Assembly (NCBI GenBank): GCA_947034885.2
Contig: OX344752.2
Span: 12,648,001 to 12,712,000, forward strand
From: Thuidium tamariscinum
Lineage: Eukaryota > Streptophyta > Bryopsida > Hypnales > Thuidiaceae
Reading direction: 5' to 3'
DNA: 64,000 nt
Made by a program: the position numbers and the translations under genes. Positions 45,455 to 57,351 of the stretch are shown piece by piece. Below the pieces are notes generated by a model. That model saw nothing but the letters and a program-made list of their open reading frames with translations. It was not told where the DNA came from and made no database searches. The first letter of the stretch is position 1; each line of letters opens with the position of its first letter.

Positions 45455-46754
45455 CACTACAAGAGAAAGGGGTGTTTTAAGTATAGTCCTAGAGATAAGA
45501 TTTTAAGTAATAACCTTCTTAGTAGATTTTAAGTAAGAAATATGTGTCTTTCTAGTAAAATTTTACTAGAAAGACACATATTTCTTACTTAAAATCTACT
45601 AAGAAGGTTATTACTTAAAATCTTATCTTTAGGACTGGGTTATTGCAAGAAACACCGACCACTTTTGTAGTGCTTTGTAAAATTTGTTCTTGTCCAATGC
45701 TATAACTTTTGATTGATGAATCCAATGCCCAAACAAATAAATCTATTTCTAAAACTCTTGATTGCAATCATATTTTATATTTTTCAAAAAAATTTAAAAA
45801 TCATTTTATATTTAAAATTTATTTTTGTTAATTTGTCACACTTTCAAGATTAGGGTTTTTTTATACTATTGATTGGTTCAAATTAATGATTTTTGGTTGA
45901 AATTTTTGTGGTATGTTTTTATAGTATGTATACATGCCCCTACCAAAGGGCATCTAAAAAAACATTATTTTATGACCTCTACATTAGTGCAAATAGGCCT
46001 CCCTTGCACGCACACTTCAAAACATTAGAAATGGTTTTGAATTCATTTTTTTAGTCAAACCTCATTACCAAGAAGTCTTCTCAAATGGCCAGTTTTTTGT
46101 TTTGTTCAAAAATGTTTTTCCTATTTTTTACAAATTAAAACATCAATGTATGTATTTTCTTTACTAGAATTCAATGTCCAAGATGATGTCCTAGAAAATA
46201 CATACATTGATGTTTTAATTTGTAAAAAATAGGAAAAACATTTTTGAACAAAACAAAAAATTGACCATTTGAGAAGACTTATTGATAATGAGGTTTGACT
46301 AAAAAAATGAATTCAAAACCATTTCTAATGTTTTGAAGTGTGCGTGCAAGAGAGGCCTGTTTGCACTAATGTAGAGGTCATAAAATAATGTTTTTTTAGA
46401 TGCCCTTTGGTAGGGGCATGTCTACTACATACTATAAAAACATACCACAAAAATTTCAACCAAAAATCATTAATTTGAACCAATCAATAATATGAAAAAA
46501 CTCTAATCTTGAAAGTGTGACAAAATTAACAAAAATAACTTTTAAATATAAAATGATTTTTGAATTTTTTTTGAAAAATATAGAATATGATTGGAATCAA
46601 GAACTTTAGAAATAGATTTTTTGGTTTGGGCATTGAATTCAACAATCAAAAGTTATAGCATTGGACAAGAACAAATTTTGCAAAGCACTACAAAAGTGGT
46701 CGGTGTTTCTGCAATGACCCGACTATACTTAAAACACCCATTTCTCTTATAGTG
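45455..46754. mobile_element. CACTA-type MITE (B1) split by A5
   Basis: Begins CACTACAAGAGAAAGGGGTG, ends CACCCATTTCTCTTATAGTG, flanked by GGA (45452-45454, 46755-46757). It is itself a hairpin: the arms meet at AAAATTTTACTAG near 45568. Without the A5 insertion (1084 bp plus a 4-bp duplication) its length is 212 bp, the same as B2. Non-coding. Confidence 0.85.
45637..46720. mobile_element. Family A foldback element, ~1.08 kb (A5)
   Basis: Begins GGGTTATTGCAAGAAACACC, ends GGTGTTTCTGCAATGACCC, with GACT on both sides (45633-45636, 46721-46724). The B2 copy shows the unoccupied equivalent of this site. The arms are nearly identical along ~500 bp (for example AAGTGGTCGGTGTTTC against GACCACTTTTGTAGTGC), centre ~46178. 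It is the best preserved palindrome in the window, so it is probably young. Confidence 0.9.
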
Positions 46755-46794
46755 GGAGAATTGGCCCTCTTGTTCAATCTTTCCTAGTCATTTT

Positions 46795-47528
46795 GGGTGA
46801 AAGCATGAAAGACTAGTATTATTTTGCATCACACTTGGAATGACGAAGTTGTCATTGACTATAACTTTTAAGGTATGAACCAAATGAACTTGATATTTTG
46901 ATTAGAGATGTCTTATACAACAACAATCAAATTCCTTATTTTTCAGAAATTTTAAAAAATAATTCTATAATTAAATTTTAATTTAGCTAATTTGTCACAC
47001 TTTGAAGTTTAAAGTTTTTTAGTACTATGGAGTATCCAAAACTAATGATCTAAAGCTGAAATTTTTGTGGTTTCTTTCTATACTAGGTAGGCATGTTCTT
47101 GCCATAGAAAATTCAAAAAATAATTCTTTTCTTTCTTCTACATGTGTGCTAATAGGCCTCCCTTGCAGGTGCACTTTTGAACATTCAAGATGCTTTTGAG
47201 ATCATTTTTTTGATGAAATCTCTTCATCATAAAGTCCTTCCAAATTTTCAATTCTTAGTTTTAAAAAAAAATTCTTTTCCCTATTTTTTACAAATTGAAA
47301 TGTCAAAGTACCTATTTTCATGAAATTTTGCACTTTTCTAGTTCTCCTACTTAATGATTTTTTCTACACTTTTCCTTCCTAGGATCTACCTTCTTTTTTA
47401 AGGTATATATATTGAAATTTTTATTTTATTTTATTAAAATTATTTTTCTAATTAAATAGTACTCCCGAAAAATCATAAATACTGTAGAAAACACTACGAA
47501 AAAGGCTTGGTCTTTCATGCTTTCACCC
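46795..47528. mobile_element. Family A element, ~0.73-kb form (A6)
   Basis: Begins GGGTGAAAGCATGAAAGAC, ends GTCTTTCATGCTTTCACCC, flanked by TTTT on both sides. End sequence differs from the majority (AAAGCATGAAAGA instead of ATTGCAAGAAACA), and both ends differ in the same way. Confidence 0.75.
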
Positions 47529-48771
47529 TTTTAGAAATGCAAGTAAAAAAAGTCTTCTATTTGGTGCTTAGTTAATTTATCTAGTACACCCTTCCCTAGC
47601 TACTATGTAGCCTATAATTACAAATATGAATTCAAAATTTCCAAATTTGATCATGTATGGATAATAAAAAACTTTAGCATCCTTCTAAGGAACCAAACAA
47701 GATATTTATTTAACCCTAATCTCTTGCAGCAAGTGGGAGTTTTAGGGGGTCCCTCCAATAGTTGCAAGAGGTGCTCGTGGGAATTTGGGAGGTGGTGGGC
47801 CATTCAACATGTATTCCCTCCCTACCATGTTTTTAAGAAATTAAAAAATTAGTTTTTTAAACAAATGAAGTGAAATTTCATTCCTTGGTGTTGAGTCCTA
47901 AAACCTTGAAATCCCATCTTCAAGATTTATAACCTTCAAGTTTGTTCTAATTTTGTTAGGTATTAACCAATATTAGATATTGCTTGAAGCCATTTAAAAT
48001 CCCCTTGATACCTTTGAGACAATCAAATATCTTGTAATTTTTGAGTGGCACCGGTTGATTTTTGGCCCTTCAAAATTCCCTCTGGTTTTGCATTTGTTGA
48101 TTTTGAAATGCAACCATTTTTTTCCAAATCCATTGGTGGACTTTGAACGAACTGCTCATTTTTTCCGATCATTGTCATTGTATGTGGGTTTCTATGGAAC
48201 TTGCCTAGGGGTAGGGGGAACATGAAAAAGTTAAAAAGTAGGAAAATATTTATTTAATGTGAATGATTAATTGTGGAAACTTTAAATTTATATATGGAAT
48301 GAAACTGGACTTGCTTGGAGAATTCATGGAATTTAAAATTAGTGATTCTACATCAAGGAATAGAATGGCTTTAAGGGGTAGAACAAATTCATTTGGTAGT
48401 ATTCTACTACTTTAGCACTTTTCAAACACAAACCTAAAATTGTCCTTGGTCATTTATTAAGGTATAGTCTTTAGAGTTTTGTATTAGTATGTCACAATTT
48501 TTTTCACATAGATCAAGCCAATTGAACAAAATCAACAATGCAGGCTTTACATTAGGCTCTACATGGTCATATTGTTGGGGGAAATTTGTGTTTTAAAGAT
48601 GGTTCATTGCCCATGTGCAAATCTACATGTCTCTATCACCAAGATTGATATGTCATTGCCTCCGCATACCAATGAGGCATTTTATACCAAATCTTAACAA
48701 AGGATTCATAATTCTATATATGTACCCAAATTTGAGACATGTCCAATATTGAATCTTGTATGGATGATTGC
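47529..48771. other. AT-rich DNA with a LINE-like tail
   Basis: At ~47.58-47.66 kb the dispersed CAAATATGAATTCAAAATTT unit appears. Near 47.85-47.89 kb AACAAATGAAGTGAAATTTC after a T-rich run looks like a minus-strand LINE end. No gene seen. Confidence 0.4.
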
Positions 48772-48900
48772 AGAAAACACTTATACTACTTTACATCATA
48801 CATCTTAGGTCTAAGCTTTTTTCAAGTACAACTTGGGGAGTAATGATCCAATTTGAATGAAATTTCTTGTGGACATGAATATGATCATTTTAATCATTGA
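48772..48900. mobile_element. Left end of a family A element (A8)
   Basis: GGATGATTGCAGAAAACACTT at 48772 matches the family A left end. It is followed within ~130 bases by the nest of family C sequence, and no right end was found, so it is truncated or broken by the later insertions. Confidence 0.5.
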
Positions 48901-49918
48901 ACATCGAAGGGTTTTTTTTAGCTTTTTGAAATTTGCTCTAAATTGAACTAAAAGCCAACATTTTAATAAATTTTATCAATATTTTTTGAAATATAACCAT
49001 ACAATTTCAAACTAGAGATGTTCAAGTAGTGATCACTTTAAAAAAGATAACAAAATAATATCACTCATGGATTGAAAGATTATTATGTTTGATCATGAGG
49101 GTGTCAAAATTGCAAAAGTCAGTTGAAGTCTTTCAATCCTCTTTATACATATTAAATCTGAAAAGTTGGTCACCAAAAAAAATATGAGGTTAAAAGAACT
49201 AACCTACATAACCCCAATGAATTTATGGCTTCTCAAGATCTACTCTACAAATTTTTTAAATGAATTTAAATGTGATTTCCCCTCTAAGATCTAGTGCATT
49301 TGAGACTCATTCCTAGGAGCCTCCAACACTAGAAAATCAAGATTTGTTGTTGGACATCCTTGTATAAAATCTTGAATAGAAAAATCATGATCAATCATTT
49401 TCAAGATTGGATTTTTGATGTTTAAATTAGACTTCAAAAAGAAGTTTAAAAAATATAAATTACTAAAAAAAAGCAATTTGATTAGGGGTCATTGCAATCA
49501 ACACCGGCCATTTCTCTGTTACAATGAGAATGACTTTCTTGTCATCTTCCACAACTTTTGAATAATAAATCCAATGAAGAAACAAAAACTCTATTTCTAG
49601 CTATTTTGATTGTTATTGTATGATTGCATCCCTTATTTTTCAAATTTTTCAAAAAATAATTTTATATCTGAAAGTCAATTTTAATAAATTTTTATATTCT
49701 TGGATTTAGGGTTTTTGACTATGAAAAGTGGTCTGAAATAATTAAGCTGAATTTTTTGTAGTATATTCCTATAATAGGTGGACAATGGACACATTCCTAT
49801 CAAAGGGAATAAAAAATCACATTATTCTATATCCTCTATGTTCATCCAAGTAGGCCTCCTTTGGGCATGTGCTTTTAAATAATAGAAATGGTTTGACCTA
49901 TTTTTTTTGGTCAAATCT

Positions 49919-50770
49919 CACTACAAAGGAAAGGGGTGTTTTAAGTATAGTCCTAAAGATAAGATTTTAAGTAATGACCTTCTTAAGAGATTTTAAATAA
50001 GAAATACTTGTCTTTGTAGTAAAATTTTACTACAAAGACAAGTATTTCTTATTTAAAATCTCCTAAAAAGGTCATTACTTAAAATCTTATCTCTAGGATT
50101 ATACTTAACCCCTAAGTGCCCAAGGCTTGTTTTGAGTGTATTGGAATTTACTCTAAATTGAACAAAATGCCAACATTTTGTTTTTTTGTATCAATTTTTT
50201 TGGAATTGTAACTGTACAAATTCAAACTAGACATATTAAAGATCTCATGGAAAAAGAAAACACAACAATATCACTAACAGAGTGAAAGATTATAATGTTT
50301 GACCATGAAGGTGTTGAAATTGCAAAAAACTTTCAATCTTCTTTTCACAAGTCAAATCTAAAACAATGGTGACCAAAAAAATACGAGGTTAAAGGACCTA
50401 ACATGTATAACCCCAATCAATTTACAGCTTCTTAAAAACTACTCTCTAACTTTCTTAAATGAATTTTGAATGTGATTTTTGATCCAAGATCTAGTGTATT
50501 TGAGGCTCATTTCCAAGAGCTCTCAACACTACATGGAGTTTAGATTGCAATGGGTACCCTTGCACAAAATCTTGTATAGAAAAATCACTATCATTCATTT
50601 TCCAAATTGGATTTTGGACACTAAAACTAGACTTTTAGAAGAACTTTCTCAAAATACAACTACTAAAAATAGAAACTTAATTAGGTTTTATTTAACTTGA
50701 AAGTTTTGCAAACATTAGATTTTGGTGCCTTGGGTAGTTAGGGGTTAAAACACCCCTTTTTCTTGTAGTG
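49919..50770. mobile_element. CACTA-type MITE (B2), third layer of the nest
   Basis: Begins CACTACAAAGGAAAGGGGTG, ends CCTTTTTCTTGTAGTG, with TCT on both sides (49916-49918, 50771-50773). The hairpin centre is AAAATTTTACTAC near 50032. Without C10 and its TTAA duplication it is exactly 212 bp, as is B1. Confidence 0.9.
50105..50748. mobile_element. Family C (TTAA-type) MITE (C10), innermost layer
   Basis: TTAA at 50105-50108 and 50745-50748. Ends CCCCTAAGTGCCCAAGGC and GGTAGTTAGGGG. B1 keeps the single TTAA at the equivalent position (ATACTTAAAACACCC), so insertion with exact TTAA duplication is directly visible. Confidence 0.9.
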
Positions 50771-51449
50771 TCTCATCACTATTAAGTTCTCACAAATGGT
50801 CAATTTTTGTTTTTAAAAAAAATAGTTGATCCTATATTTTGCAAATTAAAACGTCAAAGAAGTTATTTTTTGTGATGTATTCTTGGATATAGAAGTTTGG
50901 ATAGAAAATGGGTATCTTGAGGTTTTAATTTGTAATAAAATAAATAATAATAAGATTTAAAAAATTAAAAATTGTTCATTTGTAAGGACTTGATGAAGAT
51001 GAGATTTGATTCAAGAAATGAGGTTCAAACCATTATTATTAATTGGAATTGCACATGCAACAGAGGCCTACTTGTATGGACATAGAAAACATAAAATAAA
51101 ATAATTTAAAATTCCCTTTAGCAAAAACATGTCTATGTATAGTACAAATACACTTCAAAAATTTCAACTAAATATCATTAATTTAGACCACATTTTGTAT
51201 TCAAAAATTCCAAATTTAAATGAGTGATAAATAAACATAATTTTTTGGAAAATAATGGATAGAATAACAATTAAGACATCCAAAAATAGTTTGTTTTTGT
51301 TTTTGCATTTGGCTCAACATTTCAAAGTTATAGTGTTTTCCAAACCTAGTTTTGGAAAATACTATGCAAAACAGCTAGTGTTTCTAGCCCTTAGGTTTTA
51401 TTTAACTTTAGAATTTTGCAAACACTAGATTTTGGTGCCCCAAGCATTT

Positions 51450-51612
51450 TTTTTTTTGAAACAAATGGACAATTCCCATTGAAATGAAAACAGTACATCG
51501 AACCAAAGGCGAACCCCAGCGGAAATTTTTACGTTTTTACTCTTTTCATTTAAAAAACTAAGTCCAAGAATCCAACCCCAACCGCGACAGTGATAACTAC
51601 CAGTAGGTGAAG
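51450..51612 (-). mobile_element. 163-bp LINE 3'-end insertion (minus)
   Basis: A T run, then GAAACAAATGGACAATTCCC, and the 9-bp CAAGCATTT on both sides (51441-51449, 51613-51621). It lies within the right end of C12. Confidence 0.8.
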
Positions 51613-51640
51613 CAAGCATTTAGGAATCAAACTTATATCC

Positions 51641-52026
51641 AAATTTTTTTAATTAATTTTTTTATAGTAAATACTGATTTTTGAAAACATATTACAATTT
51701 TAGGGATTGGAAGTACTATTATATAATTGTTTTTTAATTTTAAATTTGAACTAAATTTTAAGAGAAATGTTCTTCTGTTAGAATTGTAGCAATTGTTAAA
51801 AATAATTCTACAAAAATTAATTGTATGTTGTATAGGCGTCCATAAAGTGAACTTCATTTCCATATAATTCATTAATACAATTGTAAAGTTATGTTATCCT
51901 TTTCTCGAAAAAAAAGGTGGATGTTTTCAAATTTATTTCATGAACTAAAAAAGTTACAAAAAACAGTATCAATCAAAATTACATTTTCCAATAAAGTATG
52001 AATTCATTTAAAACAATTCTAAGTGT
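51641..52026. other. AT-rich sequence, nothing recognised
   Basis: No element ends or coding frames convincingly recognised; could be the displaced right part of A8. Confidence 0.3.
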
Positions 52027-52824
52027 TTAATCCCTATATGCCCAAGACCATTTTTGAGCTAATTCAAGTTCATTCAAAACTAAATGGATATCCTATATTT
52101 TGATAAGTTTTATTTACATAAAAAATATATAATTGTATAAATTCAAACTACATGTTTATGGACTATATAATAAAATAAAATGAATGATATGGCTTATAGA
52201 TTGAAAGAGTGTAACGTTTGATTTAGGAGTATTTAAAATAATGGAAATGATTCAAAATCTTTCAATCTTTTTTTACATGTCAAATTTAAAATTGAGGTTA
52301 TCAAAATAATATGAAGTTAAAAGACTTAACGTACAAAAATGTAATCAATTTGCAAATTTTCAAAATCTATTGTATAATTTTCTTAAATGAATTTTCAATT
52401 TGATTTTCACCCTAAAATCTAGTGTATTTGAGGCTCATCTCCAAGAGCCTCTAACACATTAGAAAAAAAATGGGGTCTCAAAAGTGCCATAAAAGTCTAA
52501 ATCAACAATACTATATCAACAAATACAAAAAATTATTTTTATTTTTATTTTTGTTTTTGTTTTCTGAATATGCACTATCGGTCTAGATTTGGAGGCCTTC
52601 TTCAAGTCCCAATTTTTTCTAATGATCAATAGATCAAGATGCCTATGTAGGAAATCTTCTTTAAGAAAATTATAAATGATATTTTCAAAATTGAAATTTT
52701 TGATGTTTGAAATAGACTTTCAAGAAATCATCCTATCAAATAAGATATTGAAAATAGTACTTTGATAAAATTTAATGTAACTCCAAAGTTCAAACAATAT
52801 AAAAATGTAGTACCTTCGCATTTT
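52027..52824. mobile_element. Decayed family C element (C11)
   Basis: Left TTAA at 52027-52030, then TCCCTATATGCCCAAGACC, and a C7-like interior (TCTTTCAATC.., AGTGTATTTGAGGCTCATCTCC). The right end has been lost near the A9 end at 52825. The substitution load is higher than in C7 or C10. Confidence 0.55.
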
Positions 52825-52870
52825 GGTGATTGCAAGAAACACTTGTACTATTTGTTGTGTTTTTTTTGTT
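52825..52870. mobile_element. Isolated family A left end (A9)
   Basis: GGTGATTGCAAGAAACACTTG followed by TACTATTTGTTGTG is a good family A left end. No partner was found to the right within 6 kb. Confidence 0.5.
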
Positions 52871-55291
52871 AGTCTTTTTGTATTTTTTGGTACTACCAAT
52901 CACTTTCAATACAATTGTAGTTATGAGATATGAAATTTAGATAGTAGATTGAGTTTCAGATTTATTATTTCGACAACACATGATGTTCATCATTGGATGG
53001 CAAAGATGGATGATTGGATGGCAATACATAATTTACCATAAAAATAGTCTACATTGGCAAATTAGAGGTGTTATAAGCCTCCTACTAGTTGTATTGAGTC
53101 TTTCTTTGCATCTTCAAACACTGTTTTAAACTATAGGCTACAAACTATGCTAGAAAATAAGACTTCCATATTTCTATTTTCAAAAATTACAAAATGCACT
53201 TGAACTTTTTTTTAAACCTTAGCCATTGTTGCCAACTTAATACAAAAGAAAGAAGATTGAAGCTCTACGTAAAAATTCATTTTTAATTCAATATAAATTC
53301 AACTTGAATATAACACACTTTACCCCAATGCAAAACACACTTTGAAAGTTCATCCATGTTTGACATTGTACTCACTTTTAATAATTACAATACTTTCTTG
53401 AAGCCACAGCATGAAAGTCCTTAATGATTATATTTAACAATGGATTAGTAGTTCTAAAAGTTTTAAGATTCACTTACATTGACTTGGAGGACTTTCCATT
53501 TTGCTCATTCAGAATTGTCTTTGACACAAACAAAAATGCCAATTAAGACTTTGATTATGCATAGATAATATTACTCAATCAGTATCCCATATATTGATAG
53601 TACTAGTTTGCATTAATTAAAAAATTATATCCATTAGCAAAATGCAAAATGCAAAAAAAAAAATAATAATATACTAGACAAATATAATAAAGTGTATTTT
53701 TATTATTTTTGTACTATCTCAAGTATTTTGTTTTATTCACCTTTTATATACTTCATCTAAGGTAGGACCATCTATAAGCAATCAACACCCCATCTCCAAC
53801 TTGTAGACTTCATTCATTACCAACTAGGCTTGAACAAATGTTCAACTAAAGCTTGGAATGTGTGTTTTCTTTTTTTCCAAGGTTGGGACTAATAAATTCA
53901 TAACAAATGCCTCAAACCAATAAACAAGAAAATAGGAAGTAATGAACAAAAAAGGAATTCTTTAAAGATCATAATTGAAAGAGTCTAAACATTAGCTATG
54001 GATTTGCATCAATTTTGGCCCTTCAAAATTCATAGTAATTTCAGTGCATACCATAAACTTATCAAGCTTTTTGCAATCCGTGTCGTTTCTATTGTTGAAC
54101 AACTAAAAATATTTTCTTTACCTTGCACCACACTAGATTATGTGTAGAATTCTTAAGTGATTGGTTATAAGTGGTTCTATCAAACTTTTTTTTAGATTTT
54201 TATTTAAAGATAACATTTATTATTGTTTTAGATCAACATATATCTTTTCATTTTTGTATCAATTGTTTTAAATAGTGTTTTTGGTTGTAGTATTGGGAAA
54301 GACTCTCTAAGCAATCTATGTAACCAAAGTCCTAAAGCAATAAAAAAAAATTGTTTAAAGTAGTGCTACCAACTTTTTATAGCTAGTGAAGACTTTTTAT
54401 TCTTACTACATACATAATTAGTTGTAGAAACTATCTTCTATTTTCAGAGTAGTTGGTTTTGTATTTATGACCCAAAATATCTAATTAAGGAACTTTTAAT
54501 CCATTTATAAATTCAACATTTTGATTTTATGTTCTACGATTAATAAATTTTTTGCATTTTTCTTAAGGTAATAATTAAGAAGGAAGCCACCTTCTTGAGG
54601 AATGCTAATTTAGGTTCTACGTCCTCCCCTTGCAATTAAAAAGGGGTAGGTCATCAACATATTACTTCTAATTTTTAACCTCTTAATTCTATGACAAGTC
54701 TTCTAAAAAATGTGTGCATATCAAAATTGTGTGGCTACTAGTAGACCCCCTAACTTCATTTGAGACTTTAAAAAAAATATTAGATCAAAATAGGAAATTA
54801 ATAGTTTCAATCTCTCTCCTTTTTAACTTTTCATTTGAAAAGTTATTGAAATTTAAAGATTCTTAAGAGAGCATTTGTTTTTATTTAGTCTTATTAGATG
54901 AGCATAAATAAAAGGCCCATCTAAAATTTCCCTCAATTGTATAGGTAGGTCAAGACAACTACAAGAAAAATGACTAAGATGGAATTGAGGAATTACATGT
55001 AGTTGTGTTCAATTTAGTAGCTCCTCCTTTGAAGGATTAAGGCAAGAGGTTTATAAATGATTGGACTTTAGAAGTGATATCTATACGAGTAGAGACATGG
55101 TCTTAATTGTAGACTTGACTTTTAAGACCCACCATAAATCAAGTTTGTGATAAAATGACCGTGAACTTGACTCGAGGTGGATCTTGAGTGGAATCTACCA
55201 AGACCATGTTTATATTGGTGCTAATATAGAGGTACATATTTCTTTCTACAATGTACCAATTGCAATCTTGCATGTTCCAATAATAAAACAT
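52871..55291. other. AT-rich sequence, nothing recognised
   Basis: About 2.4 kb with no clear ends, tandem arrays or coding frames. This is the longest stretch in the window for which I can offer no explanation. Confidence 0.35.
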
Positions 55292-55473
55292 AACGGATAT
55301 TTCGTTAAAATGGCAATATACTATAAACTTGGCACTTTTAGGTTTAGACTATGTGGTCTAAACTGTATATCCCTCCTAGATTTTAAGACCCTGAAGTCTA
55401 AAATCTATACTAGTCCTAGAAAATGAACATGAAAATGGCGTAGGAATATTGCCATTTTAACGAAATATCTGTT
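55292..55473. mobile_element. Family H MITE (H1)
   Basis: Begins AACGGATATTTCGTTAAAATGGC and ends GCCATTTTAACGAAATATCTGTT, an almost exact inverted copy. Flanked by ACAT (55288-55291, 55474-55477). 182 bp, non-coding; inner inverted words include TTTAGACTATGTGGTCTAAAC. Confidence 0.85.
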
Positions 55474-56319
55474 ACATACAAAGGTATGGATGCTATTATC
55501 CAGAGCCTTACGTGATTCCAGCTTCAAAATTCATAACTAATACCATGAAGGTTAAAAAAATATGAAACTGCCAAGGTTAGATTCCAATTCTAATCTTTCT
55601 TGAGGAAATTTACTGATTAATATTTCAAGGTCAAACTCTCCAAAATTGCAAGGACAGCAACAGACTTTCGAGCAACAGCTGCATGAAACATAAACTTGCC
55701 AAATAAAAATACACCCGATCCGGCAGAAAACATTGTCCAATGTATTCGTGTCCACAGATGCTTCTGGTGCACTAACTTAATTAGAATGATTGGTATCATG
55801 TCTTGTTTCAAAATATGTATAAAACAGAATCAAAAGGTATCGTATCAATGCGCCGGACTAAGTTAAGTACGTTAGAGAGCGTTGAAGCCAGGTAAGGTAT
55901 TGTGCGTATGATATTAGCAACTCGAAGTTCAACGAGCCGGTGACGGAGATTAATTACAGTAGCTGTTGGTTAATTCGATTAGCTGAATTGCTGAAAGCTT
56001 CAACTATTTCTGTTGAGCTAGGAGAATCTACAGGTAGTACTAAGTTAGCTGTTTGATTCTTTACAGTACCGTTCCATTACAGTAGCAAGTGGAGCAATGA
56101 TAAGTTGACAATTCAAATGAAAAATTAAAAGGATCGAAAATAGCCCAACAATGTGTGAAAATGATAGAGCCGATCACAAGTATTGAAAGAGTCGGTGGTC
56201 AGTCGCTAAGGAACCAGTCTGCTAGCTAGGTCGTGTGTGGTGTTTGGAATCAGTAAATTAATTAAGCAGTTTGTTAATCAGGGATCGAATTGAAGATGCT
56301 CTTCATTCGCTCTTCATTA
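55474..56319. other. Intermediate-GC island, part 1
   Basis: On the minus strand 55617-55811 encodes 64 residues containing a hydrophobic run (SGVFLFGKFMFHAAVA), which could be a membrane segment or an exon fragment. I cannot name a family. Composition resembles single-copy DNA rather than the repeats. Confidence 0.3.
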
Positions 56320-56495
56320 AACGAATATTTCGTTAAATTGGCGCTATGCCACAAACTTGGCATTTTCAGGTTTATGTGGTTTAACTGTATACCGCCCCTA
56401 GATTTTAAGACCTTGACGTCTGAAATCCATACTTGTCTTGGAAAATTAATGGGAGAATGGCGTATGAATACCGCCATTTTAACGAAATATCTGTT
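56320..56495. mobile_element. Family H MITE (H2)
   Basis: Begins AACGAATATTTCGTTAAATTGGC, ends GCCATTTTAACGAAATATCTGTT, flanked by ATTA (56316-56319, 56496-56499). 176 bp. Aligns with H1 along its full length. Confidence 0.85.
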
Positions 56496-57351
56496 ATTAG
56501 AAGTCTTTTCATCGATCGAGGTTCAATCTGTTAACAGTGAGAATGTTCAATCTTAGTCGTCTTCTCCGCTCAGCCTCCTTCTTGATTTTGTAATACGTGA
56601 TCGATAGTCCATAACAGAAATCAATCCTTCCAAAATAGACATACTTTTGGCTTCACGTACATTGTCCATGCTGTAGGTGTGACTCCGATCTTGGACAACT
56701 TCGCATGGTTTGTCAATAATAATAGATGACATTAACGAATTGAAAGCACTGAATGATCGAAACGAAGAGGCCAATTAAGACGCTTCGAAATCAGCCTCTC
56801 ATGACGATCGAATTAAGTTAGGAGAATACTTACTAACCATCTCCGCTTGCTTGACTAGCCACAACAGGCATCCTCACTCAGATGCTGTGTGGGTGAAGAC
56901 TGCAAAGTAAGATATCGATGATTGAGTCTGAGTCTCAGGCTGCGTTTGCAGCTAAGCTTAATTGGTGTAAGGACCACATTACACTATGGTCGTCCAAGTG
57001 AGAGGGTGTGGGAGTGAGTGGCCAAACTTTGTTCAGAGTCCAAAGAAATGGCTTGGGTTAAAAATATGTTTTCAGATTTCCTTATGAATAAAAATTTGAA
57101 GGCCTCTTCATTGTTTTGGAGTTTGGGTTTCCATTCCTATTCAACCCAAACTTCCTTTGAAAATTTATTGCAGGCCTTTGTTCTGAAAGTGCTACCATGA
57201 TGTAGGTAGTACTAGGCATTTTGGAGAGCAATGGCATTGACACTTTGTCTTTGAGTGTGAAAAGTTAAAAGGCCAAATTCTTGCTATCTTGCAATTTGAT
57301 TAGTAGAAATTGACATCTTCTCAACCTTTGGCCTTGCTGTAAAGTGCCCTA
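56496..57351. other. Intermediate-GC island, part 2, with possible family K ends
   Basis: A 73-codon minus-strand frame at 56553-56774 (rich in Ser/Arg, ending SRRRLSGEDD) is not recognised. From ~56970 (GACCACATTACACTATGGTCG) to ~57350 (CTTTGGCCTTGCTGTAAAGTGCCC) loosely inverted ends suggest a MITE related to words at 43.28 and 42.30 kb. Confidence 0.35.

Larger units (their letters stand above)
49496..51390. mobile_element. Family A foldback element (A7), second layer of the nest
   Basis: Begins GGGTCATTGCAATCAACACCGG, ends GCTAGTGTTTCTAGCCC, flanked by TTAG on both sides (49492-49495, 51391-51394). Removing B2 and its duplication leaves 1040 bp, close to the foldback class of A4, A5 and A11. 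Confidence 0.75.
48901..51640. mobile_element. Outermost family C element of a four-layer nest (C12)
   Basis: Text from 48.91 to 49.49 kb (TGCTCTAAATTGAACTAAAAGCC, TATCACTCATGGATTGAAAG) and again from 51.39 to ~51.63 kb (TTTTGCAAACACTAGATTTTGG) follows C7 in order. Its own ends are decayed. A7 is inserted between the halves and a LINE fragment near its right end. Confidence 0.65.
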
